DNA from: Halocafeteria seosinensis
Lineage: Eukaryota; Sar; Bigyra; Bicosoecida
Length of the DNA: 64,000 nt
Direction: 5' to 3'
NCBI GenBank assembly: GCA_001687465.1
Contig: LVLI01000035.1
Location: forward strand, 124,001-188,000
Each line of letters begins with the position of its first letter. The first letter of the stretch is position 1. A program made the position numbers and the translations under genes. The notes beneath the pieces are model-generated. The model saw only the letters and a program-made list of their open reading frames with translations. It was not told the DNA's origin and ran no database searches. Shown here one piece after another: positions 23,059-33,929 of this stretch.

Positions 23059-23952
23059 TCATACTCGCCCGCTACTGTACACGCCGGTAGAAGTACGGAT
23101 GAATAAGTCTGTTTGGTTCTTCTTCGCTTGTTCATCGTTGTGGAAAAGCGAGTCGTAGATTTTACTCTTTGACCTTGCAGCTTTTGACCTTGAGTTCGCC
23201 TCTTCCGTGACACTAGGGGGTCGGATAGCAGCACTTCCCCCTGCTCCAGAGGCAACCTCTCGATGTCGTTTCGAGTTACTGCTGTGGCTGTGTCCATTGG
23301 AGCGGGATTCATCTTTGGCAACGTGCTCGTCCACTGCTTCACCGCTAGACGCCCCTGAGGTCTTCTTTGTCGATTTCTTTTTCTCCTCGAGTGCTTTCTT
23401 CATTTCCTTCAGTTCTGTTTCGGACGGATTCAATTTCACGAGGGAGTGTTTTGGGAATGTCTTATCACATACAGGGCAATTCTTCTCCATATCATCTGAA
23501 ATTTTGTCGTTTGACGGATTGATTCCTAGTATCTCCTTCAGTCCTTTCTCAGAAAGCACGTGTCCACACTTTCGAATGAAGTAGAACCTCGCTGAGGTTC
23601 CCTTTGCTTCATCCTCTGAAAGAGGACATATAAAGGGGGCTTGCCCATCTTCTGCCGACCGTGCTTGTTTGAGATTTGTAATATCGTGTTTCAGTCTCCG
23701 AATATGTTCAAAACCTGGCAATTTCTTGGACGATAGCAAATACTCCAGAATCGCCTGTTTGTTGAACAAGTTACCGAGATCATCTGCACAAATTGGCGGC
23801 TTCAAGACCTCTCCCGTCAGCGCACACGTATGCCATTTGATCTTGGCTAGCTCGTCCGGGTCAATTTTCTTTCCCATCTTTTTCAATTTGACCATATACA
23901 TCCTGGAGGCTGCAATGCTGCCTCCATCGTTACCTCCGCCAATTCCCACCAT
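23059..23952 (-). CDS. RTF2: RTF2-type replication termination factor
   Basis: A single uninterrupted exon encodes 297 residues. The start MVGIGGGNDGGSIAASR matches the family's MGCDGGTIP-like N-terminus. The conserved KWHTCALTGEVLKPPICAD and GNLFNKQAILEYLL follow, and then the atypical RING-like half with FICPLSEDEAKG, KCGHVLSEKGLKEI and NCPVCDKTF (residues about 105-170). The C-terminal third is a Lys/Ser-rich tail. In fission yeast Rtf2 stabilises stalled replication forks, and in animals it is removed from forks through DDI1/2. In plants and yeast the family also influences splicing. It is one of the few intronless genes here. It starts 327 bp from the divergent Rab gene, so the two may share a promoter region. 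Confidence 0.93.
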   Translation of the reverse strand: MVGIGGGNDGGSIAASRMYMVKLKKMGKKIDPDELAKIKWHTCALTGEVLKPPICADDLGNLFNKQAILEYLLSSKKLPGFEHIRRLKHDITNLKQARSAEDGQAPFICPLSEDEAKGTSARFYFIRKCGHVLSEKGLKEILGINPSNDKISDDMEKNCPVCDKTFPKHSLVKLNPSETELKEMKKALEEKKKSTKKTSGASSGEAVDEHVAKDESRSNGHSHSSNSKRHREVASGAGGSAAIRPPSVTEEANSRSKAARSKSKIYDSLFHNDEQAKKNQTDLFIRTSTGVYSSGRV

Positions 23953-24279
23953 TGTGCGTGTTTCTATTCCTTGTACGGCTAGATGCGCCGGATAGAAACA
24001 AGTTCATTCTTTTCTGTAATCCTCACTCGACAAAAGCCCTGGCGTGAGTAGTGATGAGTGATCAATGAATGATCAGCACCGAGTTTTTGGCTTCAGCTTC
24101 AACAGGACAATCATTCCCACCACTTTGTTTAAACAAACAGAACATGGGGCACCGATCGAATCGTTCATTTCTTGTTCAAAGTGAGTGAGGCTTTCTCGTG
24201 GTACGCGCGCACAAACAGAGAGCACGTCCGGTTGAGCTCCTTTCTTTCTTTGTGTCTACATAAACATACACACGGTAGA
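23953..24279. other. Divergent promoter region RTF2/Rab
   Basis: These 327 bp separate the start codons of two divergently transcribed genes. A TGATGAGTGATCAATGAATG stretch near 24049-24071 is mildly repetitive. No canonical TATA box is obvious in the right position. Confidence 0.45.
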
Positions 24280-25084
24280 ATGAGCAATAATGGAGGAGGG
24301 AGTGCCGTCTCCCAGCGGTATATCATCAAAGTGGTTGTCATTGGTTCCTCCGGTGTAGGGAAGACCTGTATTATGCAACAGTATACGAAAGGTGTGTGTG
24401 TGTGTGTGGGTGGGTGAACAATCAGAATCATTGCTGGACTGACTACTACAACGAATGACTGTGTACGCAGATAAGTTCCCTCGAGATCATAAAGCCACCA
24501 TCGGGGTCACCCTGGAAACGAAAAAGTTAACTGTAGGAAACGATGTCGTCACGGCACAGTTCTGGGATACAGCAGGGCAGGAACGCTTTGATAGTTTGGC
24601 CAGCTCCTACTATCGAGGGGCGGATGCCTGTGTTATTGTGTTTGACGTAACTGATAAACGATCGTTTGATCGCGTGGGCCACTGGTACTCCAAAATGATG
24701 GAATATGCGGGCGATGCGGAGGACTTCCCCGTTATTTTGTTAGCCAACAAATGTGATGAAAGCAGGGAGAAATGGCAGGTAACCGAAGATATGGCAAAGA
24801 GCTGGTGCTCAAATACTGGCAAGGGATGTCCTTATTACTTTGTACGTAGGACCTGCCACCGCGATTGTCGTTGCGTAGACTGTCACATATGCTTTTTTAT
24901 TTCACTGAAAACGTTCCTGTACTCGTGCACACAGGTATCTGCCAAAGAAAAAACGAATATTGAAACTGCCATGCTGGACCTTGTTGGTAAAGCCAAGCAG
25001 AGGAAAAACGAAGCTCCAAGGTCGGGAGTGCCAGATACCTTACCGCTACAAGAGAGCCCGTCTGAGAAGAAGGGATGCTGCTAG
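24280..25084 (+). CDS. Rab-family small GTPase, Rab7-like
   Basis: Exons 24280..24391, 24471..24841 and 24935..25084 give 210 residues. Frame upstream of 24280 lacks an ATG. The P-loop GSSGVGKT is at residues 22-29, the switch I Thr in ATIGVT at about 46-51, WDTAGQERF at 69-77, NKCD near 130, and the guanine-specificity SAK at 163-165. The C-terminus KKGCC carries two Cys for geranylgeranylation. The order FPVILLANKCD and then a WC pair before the SAK resembles Rab7-type GTPases of late endosome/vacuole traffic, though NKCD replaces NKxD/NKID of typical Rab7. Intron 1 starts inside a GT repeat. Rab identity is certain; subfamily is a judgement. Confidence 0.92.
24391..24418 (+). repeat. GT microsatellite overlapping the 5' splice site of the Rab intron 1
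   Basis: Exon 1 ends AAAG and the intron begins with a (GT)n run followed by gggtgggtg. The 5' splice site therefore lies within the repeat and several GT dinucleotides compete, but only the first keeps the conserved TKDKFP reading frame with the downstream exon. Confidence 0.75.
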
Positions 25085-25265
25085 ATGATCAGTTAGTAAA
25101 ACGACACAATTTTATTATATTATGGCTGCTTTAGAACGGCGTAGTGAGGTTTCTATAGACTTTGATGGAATGAACAATCATGTATTATGAACGCTATATC
25201 ATGTAAAGAAATCGGATGCAGCAGATTGGCCAGGTAGCAGAAGCATTGAGTTTAATACCACTACG

Positions 25266-26227
25266 TTAGTGAGCTCTTTCAACACCAACGTTTCCCAGTT
25301 CGACGCCTGTGTTTCCATCGTCGTCGTGGTGTGAAACCCACTGTGCCTGGCTGCTATCCAAAAAGTCTTCCGTTGGGGTTGCGTCGGTAGATCCCAAAGT
25401 GCAACCAATAACTAGCAGCCAAATGGGCACCATAACGAATCCAAAAACTCCTAGAAAGAGGCCACTCACTATACTCAAGAGACGCCAGTCACCGAATCTG
25501 GTTGCCAGAGCGCGAAAGAGCAGTACATTACAACAGATTACACTTACACATGTGGAACGAGGAACACTTACCGAGCTAGTTCGAGACAAAATGTAATAAC
25601 ACCCAAGAGTCCGGTGAATACGCCGAGATGTCCATGCCAGCGGGGAAGCACTCCGTGCTTGTATGTTAGACGAGAGACTGCGAGTACACCCAGTCCCAAA
25701 AGGAGCTGATCCATAGCAACGAGCCAAGTCTTCTCCCCACGGAGCATTATATTGGTGATTTCCAGAGCTTTGAGAGGAGCATGGTCGCCGTTAGTACCAG
25801 AGAGGTCAAAATTGTTAAAGATCCAGTCTCCGGTAGTTCCCCTGCCTGCCATCGTCAGGAAATCGTATCCTTCGATGGCGGCTCCCGCGGCGAAGAGTCC
25901 CAGCAGAACGCTATACGCGCCACTCTTCACAGCAAAGATTTGCAGCAGTGACAGAATCACAGGGATCAGAAAGAAACTACCCAATGCTCCTACGATACCC
26001 ATGGCAAAGTTAACCCAGCGGTATTTATGGCGTGTATCCCATTCGTCCTTGATGCAGGATGTCTTGAGCTCTTCGAATTCGTCATTGTCACAGACATCAC
26101 TGTCTCCGTTGCTACGGGAGATGGAGATCTCTGAGACGATCAAAGCTGTCTCAACAATGATCATTGCCGCAGTGACGAACGCCAGTCGGCGTGCACTCTT
26201 GGTGGAAACATTGGCCAGCGACGGCAT
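25266..26227 (-). CDS. Polytopic membrane protein of unknown family
   Basis: Exons 25572..26227 and 25266..25497 on the minus strand give 295 residues with a phase-2 intron. The ATG at 26227 starts MPSLANVSTKSARR, followed at once by a membrane segment. About six hydrophobic segments are visible: AAMIIVETALIV, GIVGALGSFFLIPVILSLL, VLLGLFAAGAAIEGY, MDQLLLGLGVLAVSRL, GVFTGLLGVITFCLEL and VSGLFLGVFGFVMVPIWLLV. A long first loop (about residues 33-70) contains paired Cys and many acidic residues. The C-terminal tail is hydrophilic and acidic. I do not recognise a family. An exported or internal-membrane channel/transporter-like protein is possible. Confidence 0.8.
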
Positions 26228-27187
26228 CTTGTCTGGGAATTGAGTGTTCTGCGCGATGAGGAAATAAAAAGAGACACACACATCCACCTTGTTCACGATG
26301 ATACCGCAAAATAATAAGGACCTTCCCCTTCTTCTCCTTCCTCCTCTGGTGAACAACAAATTACTTGTTACCGTGCTTTGCAGTAGGAAGAAGAGGCCAT
26401 ACAAGATGGACTGACTGACTGACTGAGATAAGATCCATAAACCCTTAACTTACCTATCTATTCCGATACCACAGCGAATGTCAGAACGAGGTAAACTTGG
26501 ATATACGAGTCTCAAGGTCGTAACGGAAATTAGTGTCAATCCGCCACCCATGTACGCTATAGTTTATACGGGTGGCGTATACCTCATGGTTCCATACGGA
26601 GCGCGATGGACTTGCCCCCTGTGTCTCGCCCCTCCAAAGCCTTTTTGTTGTTCCCTTCACGAGTTCCGCACAGCGGTCCCGGTCCGTCTGGGGGAATTCA
26701 CAGATGTATGGTCCAGCGTTTGCTAGAAACGGTATTGGTCACGTTGCTTGGTGCATCACAGGCGGCGCGCGTGGTACATAATATAATATCGATTCGTATT
26801 TAGTGCTCGTTTCCATGCATTGTGTACTTCGGGTTTCGTGCCAGGAATTAATTGAATACGTGTGTGTGTGTGAATACGAAGGAAGAAGAATATTGAAGAA
26901 GCAAATATACGGAATGTGTTCGCCCATTAAGGGAAAAGTAGGGGAATTCAAATATTTGGCTGGTGACCCCTCATTGGAACTCTAAAACACCGGGTTAACT
27001 ACCGCGTTACCCTTCTCGCAGTAATTCAATTCAATAACCTTAGCTGAAGTAATTCCACATTCTCTCTTACACAGGTGCGCATCATGCATAGAGGGATGTT
27101 GGGTCCTGTGTCTTTCTGCACTCGGGACACAAGTTCAGCGGTTGTTTAGAAACAGACTGTCGAACGAAGCCGAGTCGCCACGCATAT
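26228..27187. other. Gene-poor stretch
   Basis: About 960 bp lie between the membrane-protein gene start and the SNARE gene end. A short (GACT)n run lies at 26408-26427. A small (GT)n lies near 26860. No coding signal was found on either strand. Confidence 0.45.
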
Positions 27188-28439
27188 TTAGACATATTTT
27201 GAACAGCTTGCAATATTCCAGTGGCAGACAAAACCCATAATCAAACCGGCAACGATCTGCTATACAGAACAGTATATCAGTATAAGCGTTGATATCAGAC
27301 ATAGCGAGGAAGCTGGTTAGCACTACTCACAACTAAGACGGCACTTAGAATAGTCATCATTTTGATATTCTTGCACATCATTAGGGCCCGAGCTTTCCGA
27401 GCATTTTTCTTAAACTTATTTGCATCCTCACTCAATGTATTGGTCTTCTCTTCTAGTGTGTCAATTTTCTCTCCTCTAGCGAGAGTCTTCTCTGTTCGGG
27501 GAGGTTATTATTGTTAAAACGTGTTAAAAAGCGAACGGCTAAAGTGCCTCTTACCTATGGCTGCGGTGACATCATCCTGTACTTCCGCTACTTTTTCGTT
27601 AACCTGCTTGAATTTATCCACCGAACGGACATTCGAGTATTTTCTCTGCAGCAAAAACAGAAGACGAAGTGCTGGAGAAGCAAAACAAATTGGAGTGCTT
27701 CTTCTTAAACTCACAGTTAGATCTCGTAGAACTGGTTTAAGTTCGCGTTTCAGAGAGTTATTGACAGCCTGCTTGACTCGGTCATAATACTTTTCCTGCA
27801 ACAACAAACCAACCCGTCTCCGTCTCGTCCACAGTTTTCTGAACAGAACACCGTTTACAATTCCTACAGTACCTGTATTATTGCATGTATTTCCCTCATG
27901 AAATGCCTTGAGACTTCTACCCGAAACTCTTGGGTGTTACACACAACTCCCACAAGGATTTCTGTATGCAATAGAATGAACGGTTAATCATCCTACATCC
28001 ACTTGCAGGGACGTACCATCTCTGTTCATAAACCTAAATTCTATTCTATCCGTTAAAGTCATTATCAGTTCTGTATCTTGAGTAGGTAGCCTTCGCAGCA
28101 TTGCTGAGGTCACCTGCAGAGCCAACACATACAGTACCAAGGGTTGCGTGCTAACTCAGAGAGACAGAGGACGGACGGACGACGGATATATAGTTTCAGT
28201 GTAGACATGCTTACTCTTGTGGGGGAGGCTTCATCTGTCGTTTGGAATTCTTTGTCCGTGGCATCGTATTCGGCTACAATTGTGGCAACATTAGCATGAT
28301 GATTCCCTTGGGATGCACTTGCTGCGGCCCCTCCTCCTCCATTGATAGATCCATTCGTTCCTGTGGAGTCCGAATCAGTCAGTCGTGCTACCACAACAGA
28401 AAGAATGGGCTCCTCGGGGGATAACAGTGGCTCGTCCAT
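27188..28439 (-). CDS. VAMP7-type longin R-SNARE
   Basis: Seven minus-strand exons (28215..28439, 28017..28113, 27873..27961, 27715..27795, 27555..27645, 27331..27491, 27188..27256) give 270 residues. The N-terminus forms a longin domain: PILSVVVARL...ATIVAEYD, then LIMTLTDRIEFRFMNRDEIL, VGVVCNTQEFRVEVS, and a helix. The SNARE motif follows: KFKQVNEKVAEVQDDVTAAI joined to EKTLARGEKIDTLEEKTNTL, with Arg in the zero layer. KNARKARALMMCKN leads into the C-terminal anchor MMTILSAVLVIVAGLIMGF. VAMP7-type SNAREs drive fusion with late endosomes, vacuoles or the plasma membrane. A Gly/Ala/Ser/Asn-rich insert of about 30 residues splits the first longin hairpin. An ambiguous base lies 5 nt upstream of the ATG. 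Confidence 0.92.
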
Positions 28440-28902
28440 CGCCCNCTGTCCTCTTCATATACCACTACAATAGTGCACACACCACACCGTGCATTGCGCA
28501 CAACACACACCCCTAGGTCTTCGAGTCAAGTCCAATGACACACATATACACACCAACTAGGTACTTTTTTCCGATATTTACGACGCGTACAGCATACTAT
28601 ACCTTATCAAAACTCTCTTGGTGTGCGTGTGTTGTGGCGCTCTTCTCCCATTGCATGAAGCTCTCTCTCTCCGTCTGCATTGCCAGGACCGCGTACTTCA
28701 ACCTAACCTGTTGTGTGTTATGCACTGGTATGCACCCAAATGAACGATATCAAGGGCATTGTCTATTTCATCGTTTGTATGGCAGTAATGGTGAATGATG
28801 CAGGTGCCGCTGCATGTGCCATGGATCTAATGGAACCGCGGATATACCCATCTACAGAGACATTATGATGCATAACGAGATACAGAGGGCGGTAGAGTCA
28901 TA
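28440..28902. other. Divergent promoter region with an ambiguous base
   Basis: This lies between the SNARE start and the start of the 1640-residue protein. It contains CA-rich stretches (about 28475-28510) and one N at 28445, indicating a local assembly uncertainty. No coding content was recognised. Confidence 0.45.
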
Positions 28903-31900
28903 ATGGAAGCAATGCACGAATCCAGTGGATACGGCGCCAGGACTTCTTCGTTCACTGGCCTGAATCTCGGCAGCAGAATGCCATCTACCTCCAACCAGAC
29001 TTCTCAGGGGAGAATCACATCTTGGTACGAGACAGACGGAGAAGCAGAGCAGCTGTTGAACCAATTCGGGGTTCATTTGGAGGACTATCATTGTGGAGAT
29101 GTACTCGCTGATGTATTCCAGGCGCGTCAAATATGCCTCGTGAATGATCCGCGGGACCGTGAGGAATTGGTGCGGACTGCCTTGGAACTACAGGATCCCG
29201 GTTGGGGGGATAAGGGACAGTCAAACGCTAATGAGGCATCATCTGCGAAATACGAACCAAGTGTAGTCAATGCTGAGGAGCGGGAAAACGAACCTCAGAA
29301 CGAAAAGGAAGAACGGAGAGCCCCAGCCGTTGATGTTGCGTCTCCTCATAGTAACAATGACTTGAATGGATCTCAAAATTTGGTACGTACAAGTGAGTTA
29401 TCAAGCGAAAACTGAAACAGCAGTATATTACATTTTTTCTTGTTTTTGCTGGTGGACAGACAATTCGAAACCCGAAAAGAGAAGTCAATTCAAGTTCCAT
29501 GCTCGAAGAAGCCCCTTCCCCGGAAGAAATCCGGTCAGCTGGGCTCCCTGGCTCTCCCACTCCTATAATGCCGAAGCAACAAAAACCATCGGAAGGCACA
29601 GAAGCGAATAGTAGTAGTGCACCTTATACTCAATGTTTGCCATCCTCCAGTGATACGACGAAGCCTGGAGATCCGCCTGTACGCGAGTTGACCACGCTTG
29701 AAGAGCTGGAGCAACGTGGAATTGGTTTGGTTCTGTTACATTTGAAGAAGAACGCTACCCACGTTGCGTTCTTGTTGTTAGATGTCATGTGTCGAACTCA
29801 AATTTTACTAGTATTGCCTCGTGTTCAGCTTGTCCCTGATTGCCCGGATGTGAACAAATCCCTTTTTGCCTTAATGCTGGGATACTTGGAGTATAGCAAA
29901 TTCCCTGCGATGGAGGAAGCGCACCTTGCCCTTTCGGACCTCACGGCCGGTGTCTCCACTGCCGAGTGTCAGCAGCGATTATCCGAACAGCTTTCTGTTC
30001 TGTTTGTTAACATCTCATGTTCCCTGCTGAGCGTAGATTTTGCATCCCGTAGTGTTGCGGATAGGGATAGCGCAGGATCCAATACCAGCGGGAGGGCAAG
30101 GACTACGTTGTTCGCCGTTTTGGATGATTTATCCTTCGTGGAATGGTCTTGGCAAGACAATCACAAGCTATGGTTTCCTTCTTCAAGCTGCGTATGTAAC
30201 ACTGGACCGACGATGGTATCGCTAACGGCTCTTGTGGACAATCGTTTTGGGTCCTTCTTCAAGTGTTCTTCTGCCCACACAGTTTGTGGACATCATAGCC
30301 CGGAGGAAAACAAAGTTGTATATGTTTTGGATGTTTTCCTGACGGAGAGAAAAGTTGGTCGGTATTCCGCCCCAAGAATGGTGTCTATCCGAACTCTCTT
30401 AATGCTAGACTTGAACTCTAAGGAAGAGACTCCCGAGGTTATTGATCTTGAAATAGACGAAACCGGTGGCCGAAGGCATGCCTTGCATGACCCTAATAGA
30501 GTTCAGAGTGGATGCTGGTTCTTACTTGGTTGGAGTCGTGCCTCCGAGAATGACACTTACTGCAATGCTGAAGTCCTTCTATGGCACGCTAGAGCCTCCA
30601 CAGGGCCCCACTGCTGGATAGGGGACAGCTCTACGTTGAACTCACTACGGAAAAACACGCCGGCGTGTTGCACTGATAAACGAGGAAATCTGATACTGTG
30701 TAGTCCGGATAAAGTTGTCCGCGTTGATACGCAAGAAGACATTGCTGGTCACCCTGACGTACTGCTGCGAAGGAAAGATTTCTCACTGCCTCAATTTCAA
30801 TTAGAGACACGAAACAACATTCTTCTGGGTTGCCGATCCTTAGGTGTGTTTTTGGTGCGCTTGATTAAGACGAGCCCCCAATTCGCGGGGAATATACGGT
30901 GGTACATCGACGTTATTGACTTGTTTTCGGGTGCGGAAATCTTCTGCTCTCATGAACTAGACACTACCAATGCAAGACTGGCCCCACTTTCTAGCCCTGT
31001 GGAAAATATGGGGTTTGCGGGAGAGAGACTTATACCCGCTGCATTGGATGAAGATATACTGTTCTGGAGTGACTACCACCTTAGTAGTTTTGATCATGAC
31101 AGTAGTGTACACCAGTTGTCGGAGGAGGTTCGTTCTACACTGAAAACTATTCTCGCTATGGCGTCTGCAAGGTTAAGTGAGCAGCTTCAGCACTCTCATA
31201 GTAGCTTTGAATATGAATTTGGCAAGTTGATTGAAACTGTTGAAATCATCGATGAACTGTTGAGAGAGAAGCTCGAGAACCATCACCACTTAGACACACT
31301 TAATTATTCGAGGCGGCACTTGAGAGTGTTCTGGGACGGACAGTTTGCAAAAAACAATATCTCCTTTGCGTTTTACGTCTATGAAATAGCGTCTCGCATG
31401 TCTTCGAACAAAGCAACAGTTGAAGCCTCTGGACCGCATACTGCTAGGAAGAATCTTCTCATGGAGAGAGTACACATCATATGCTTCTTGAGCGACTGGC
31501 GTTGTGCTCTAGCGCGGTGTTGTACTGACCACGATACACACCAACGCTTGTATTCGCCAGCAGCCGAAATGCTCAAGTTTTGTGATTCCTTGCTATCATT
31601 GAACATTGCGCTTTTTGCCATTATGTATTTTTGCACTAAATATTCAGAGGAGAGTAAAGCGACAGCATGTGTTACAGAACCATGTGTTCTGGGTTTAAGG
31701 CTGCGTTATGCTGTGGAAGCTGCGATCCCTTCTGAAGGAGCTCAACAGTTACCCATGCCAGATTTTTTGCTTCGGACTCTGGCAGTCCTGGAGGAAAACG
31801 TCGCTTTCCCTTCCTTGGTGACCATTCACGAGTGTCTTAGTGGATTGTCCCTGGAAGCTGTTCGGCTACAAAGCCGTGACGGCAGGGCCAACGGCTCGTG

Positions 31901-33902
31901 GAAAGATCCTTCTGGGAGGGTGGAAAGCGGGCTGCGTAAAGCTACTTCATTTCACAGGATGCTTGAATCTCAGTCACAGGGCCAAGTGGATTCCCAAGGA
32001 TTAACACGGAGAACCGGTACCAGTACCAGAATTAGAAATTGGTGGAAGTCCATAGTGGAGGAAGGCGCGTTTAAGACATTGTTTGAAATCTCGCGGCAGG
32101 AAAAGGAGTGGATGACTCTTTGGTGTCCGCGCAGGCTTCTAGATAGTAAAGGAAACGCTTCCTTTGTTATAGATGCACCCCATTCCCTCAACCAAATCGA
32201 GTACAAGTGGCTACTGCGAGTGCTGCCTTATACAGTGGGGGAGCAGTTGTTTGTCGGGAGTTACTCTAGTTACTCCTATTCCCCATCGCGGTCCTCTCTA
32301 CACGACTACATGGACAACCTTAGTGTCTGGATTGTTGCTTTTTCGGGCCCGTTGGATAGGCCGTTGAGCGAATCGGATAGGGAGTGCTGCTCGTTGCTAC
32401 TGCAGTCTATTTCCGATGCTATTGGCTTACCTTCCATGGACGACTCGACCTCTCTGAATTCTGCTTACGAACACAGAGTCCATACCGCTCTATTTGGCTC
32501 CAGTGGTAAACAGGAAAACACAGAGGCCAACCTTAGTGACTACTACGTCGAAGAGTTGGTAACGGACGTTGTCAACCAGCACCTTCAGCTAGCCAAAGAT
32601 ACATCTTCATTGTCTACATTGTACATAGATGAGGCGCCAGATGGACTTCAGGTGGGAAGTCTGTGTGAAACAGAGCTCGCAAGTGTGGCGCGCTGCCTCA
32701 TGAGAGCGGTAAGCTGCGGGCTTCTGTTTGACAGCTACCAGGCCCCTAGGAAAGTGTCCTCAACGCATCGGTTACAGTCGTACCTGGTTTCGCGGCCTGA
32801 GTCTTTTACGCTTGAACTAATGGTGAGACTCTATTACAAAGTCCGACCATCGCAGTTACCCCGCTTTATCAATTTCGTTCATTGGTGTTGTCCGCTATTC
32901 CTGCGAAACAATACCACCAAAAATACTGAGAGGCCCCCTAAGGAAAAAGTGGATAAAGATGGAACCAAAGACGACTGGCCGTTACCCAGTACCTATTCCA
33001 AACGCCTGCGGGAGTACTGCGAGATTTTTGAGTTGACTCGAGCAGGAACAGAAGCAGATAACCGGGACGAAATCCACCGTTTCAAATTGTCTATCCACAA
33101 ACGAATTTTGGAACAGGCAATCAGGATGCGGCAGCATCTAACGTATTTGCGCGCTCTACTAGCCTTACCTCCGCCCCCTGTTCCATTTACCTCCTACAGT
33201 CTCGAGGGTGAGAGCTATCATGTCGCCCGAATCCGAGCATACTCTGAGGTGTTACGTCAATTGACGATGCCCTTTGAGGCCATCCATCTTCTAGTTTGGC
33301 ATGGGCTTTGGTCAGATGCGATTGGTGTGCTGGAGAAGGTGTCAGAGGATGAGCGCTGTATCAGGTCAGACGTGGAGGGATTGCGTCTCCATTTTGATAA
33401 AGCTCGTGGTTCGGAGGAGCGCCAGAAAGAGTCCGATGATCCAATTGAGAGCTTTCTGAGTGAAGTGGAACAAGAGCACGGTGAAGTGGAACCGAGTAAC
33501 TGGCACTCCGAGTTAACTCGAGTTGGGAAGAAAAGGGCCGAAACCACTGTCAAGCATGGGCAGAAGAGTTCCGAAGAGCATCTAATCGTGTTCACGACAT
33601 TGTTGTACCACGGGGTTTTGTCCGCAGAAGAGGAGACTGTTTCGCAGATATCATTGTATGCTCCAAAGTCGTTCAGTTTGGACATGCTGAGGAGTATAAT
33701 TTCGAGGGTTTCTTCTACTTCCCGCGAAGTTTGGTTATCTATGGAGGATTTGGAGAGCAGGTCGTCGGATGGCTTAGTGCGCTTTGAATCCTTGCGTTTA
33801 CTAACGCAACTGCTTATGGAACAGAAGCACTGGGAAAACGAATTTCGGTCAGAAATGTCCGGGAAACAAAGAACGGGCATGTTTCGCACATGGAAGACTT
33901 AA
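28903..33902 (+). CDS. Large protein of unknown function, possibly beta-propeller plus alpha-solenoid
   Basis: Exons 28903..29382 and 29460..33902 give 1640 residues. The first 190 residues are low-complexity and charged. The next 500 or so are rich in beta-like segments with Trp/Gly (WFLLGWSRAS, NIRWYIDVIDLFSGAEIF, DEDILFWSDYHL), then a long helical C-terminal half. The overall layout resembles scaffold nucleoporins or vesicle-coat proteins, and a Nup133/Nup160-like role is conceivable. However, I could not match a diagnostic motif, so this is only a structural impression. There is no signal peptide or membrane segment. A 4.4-kb second exon is long for this genome. The stop codon is 27 bp from that of the converging phosphate transporter. 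Confidence 0.8.
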
Positions 33903-33929
33903 GATTGGATGCTATTCGATTTGTCCATT

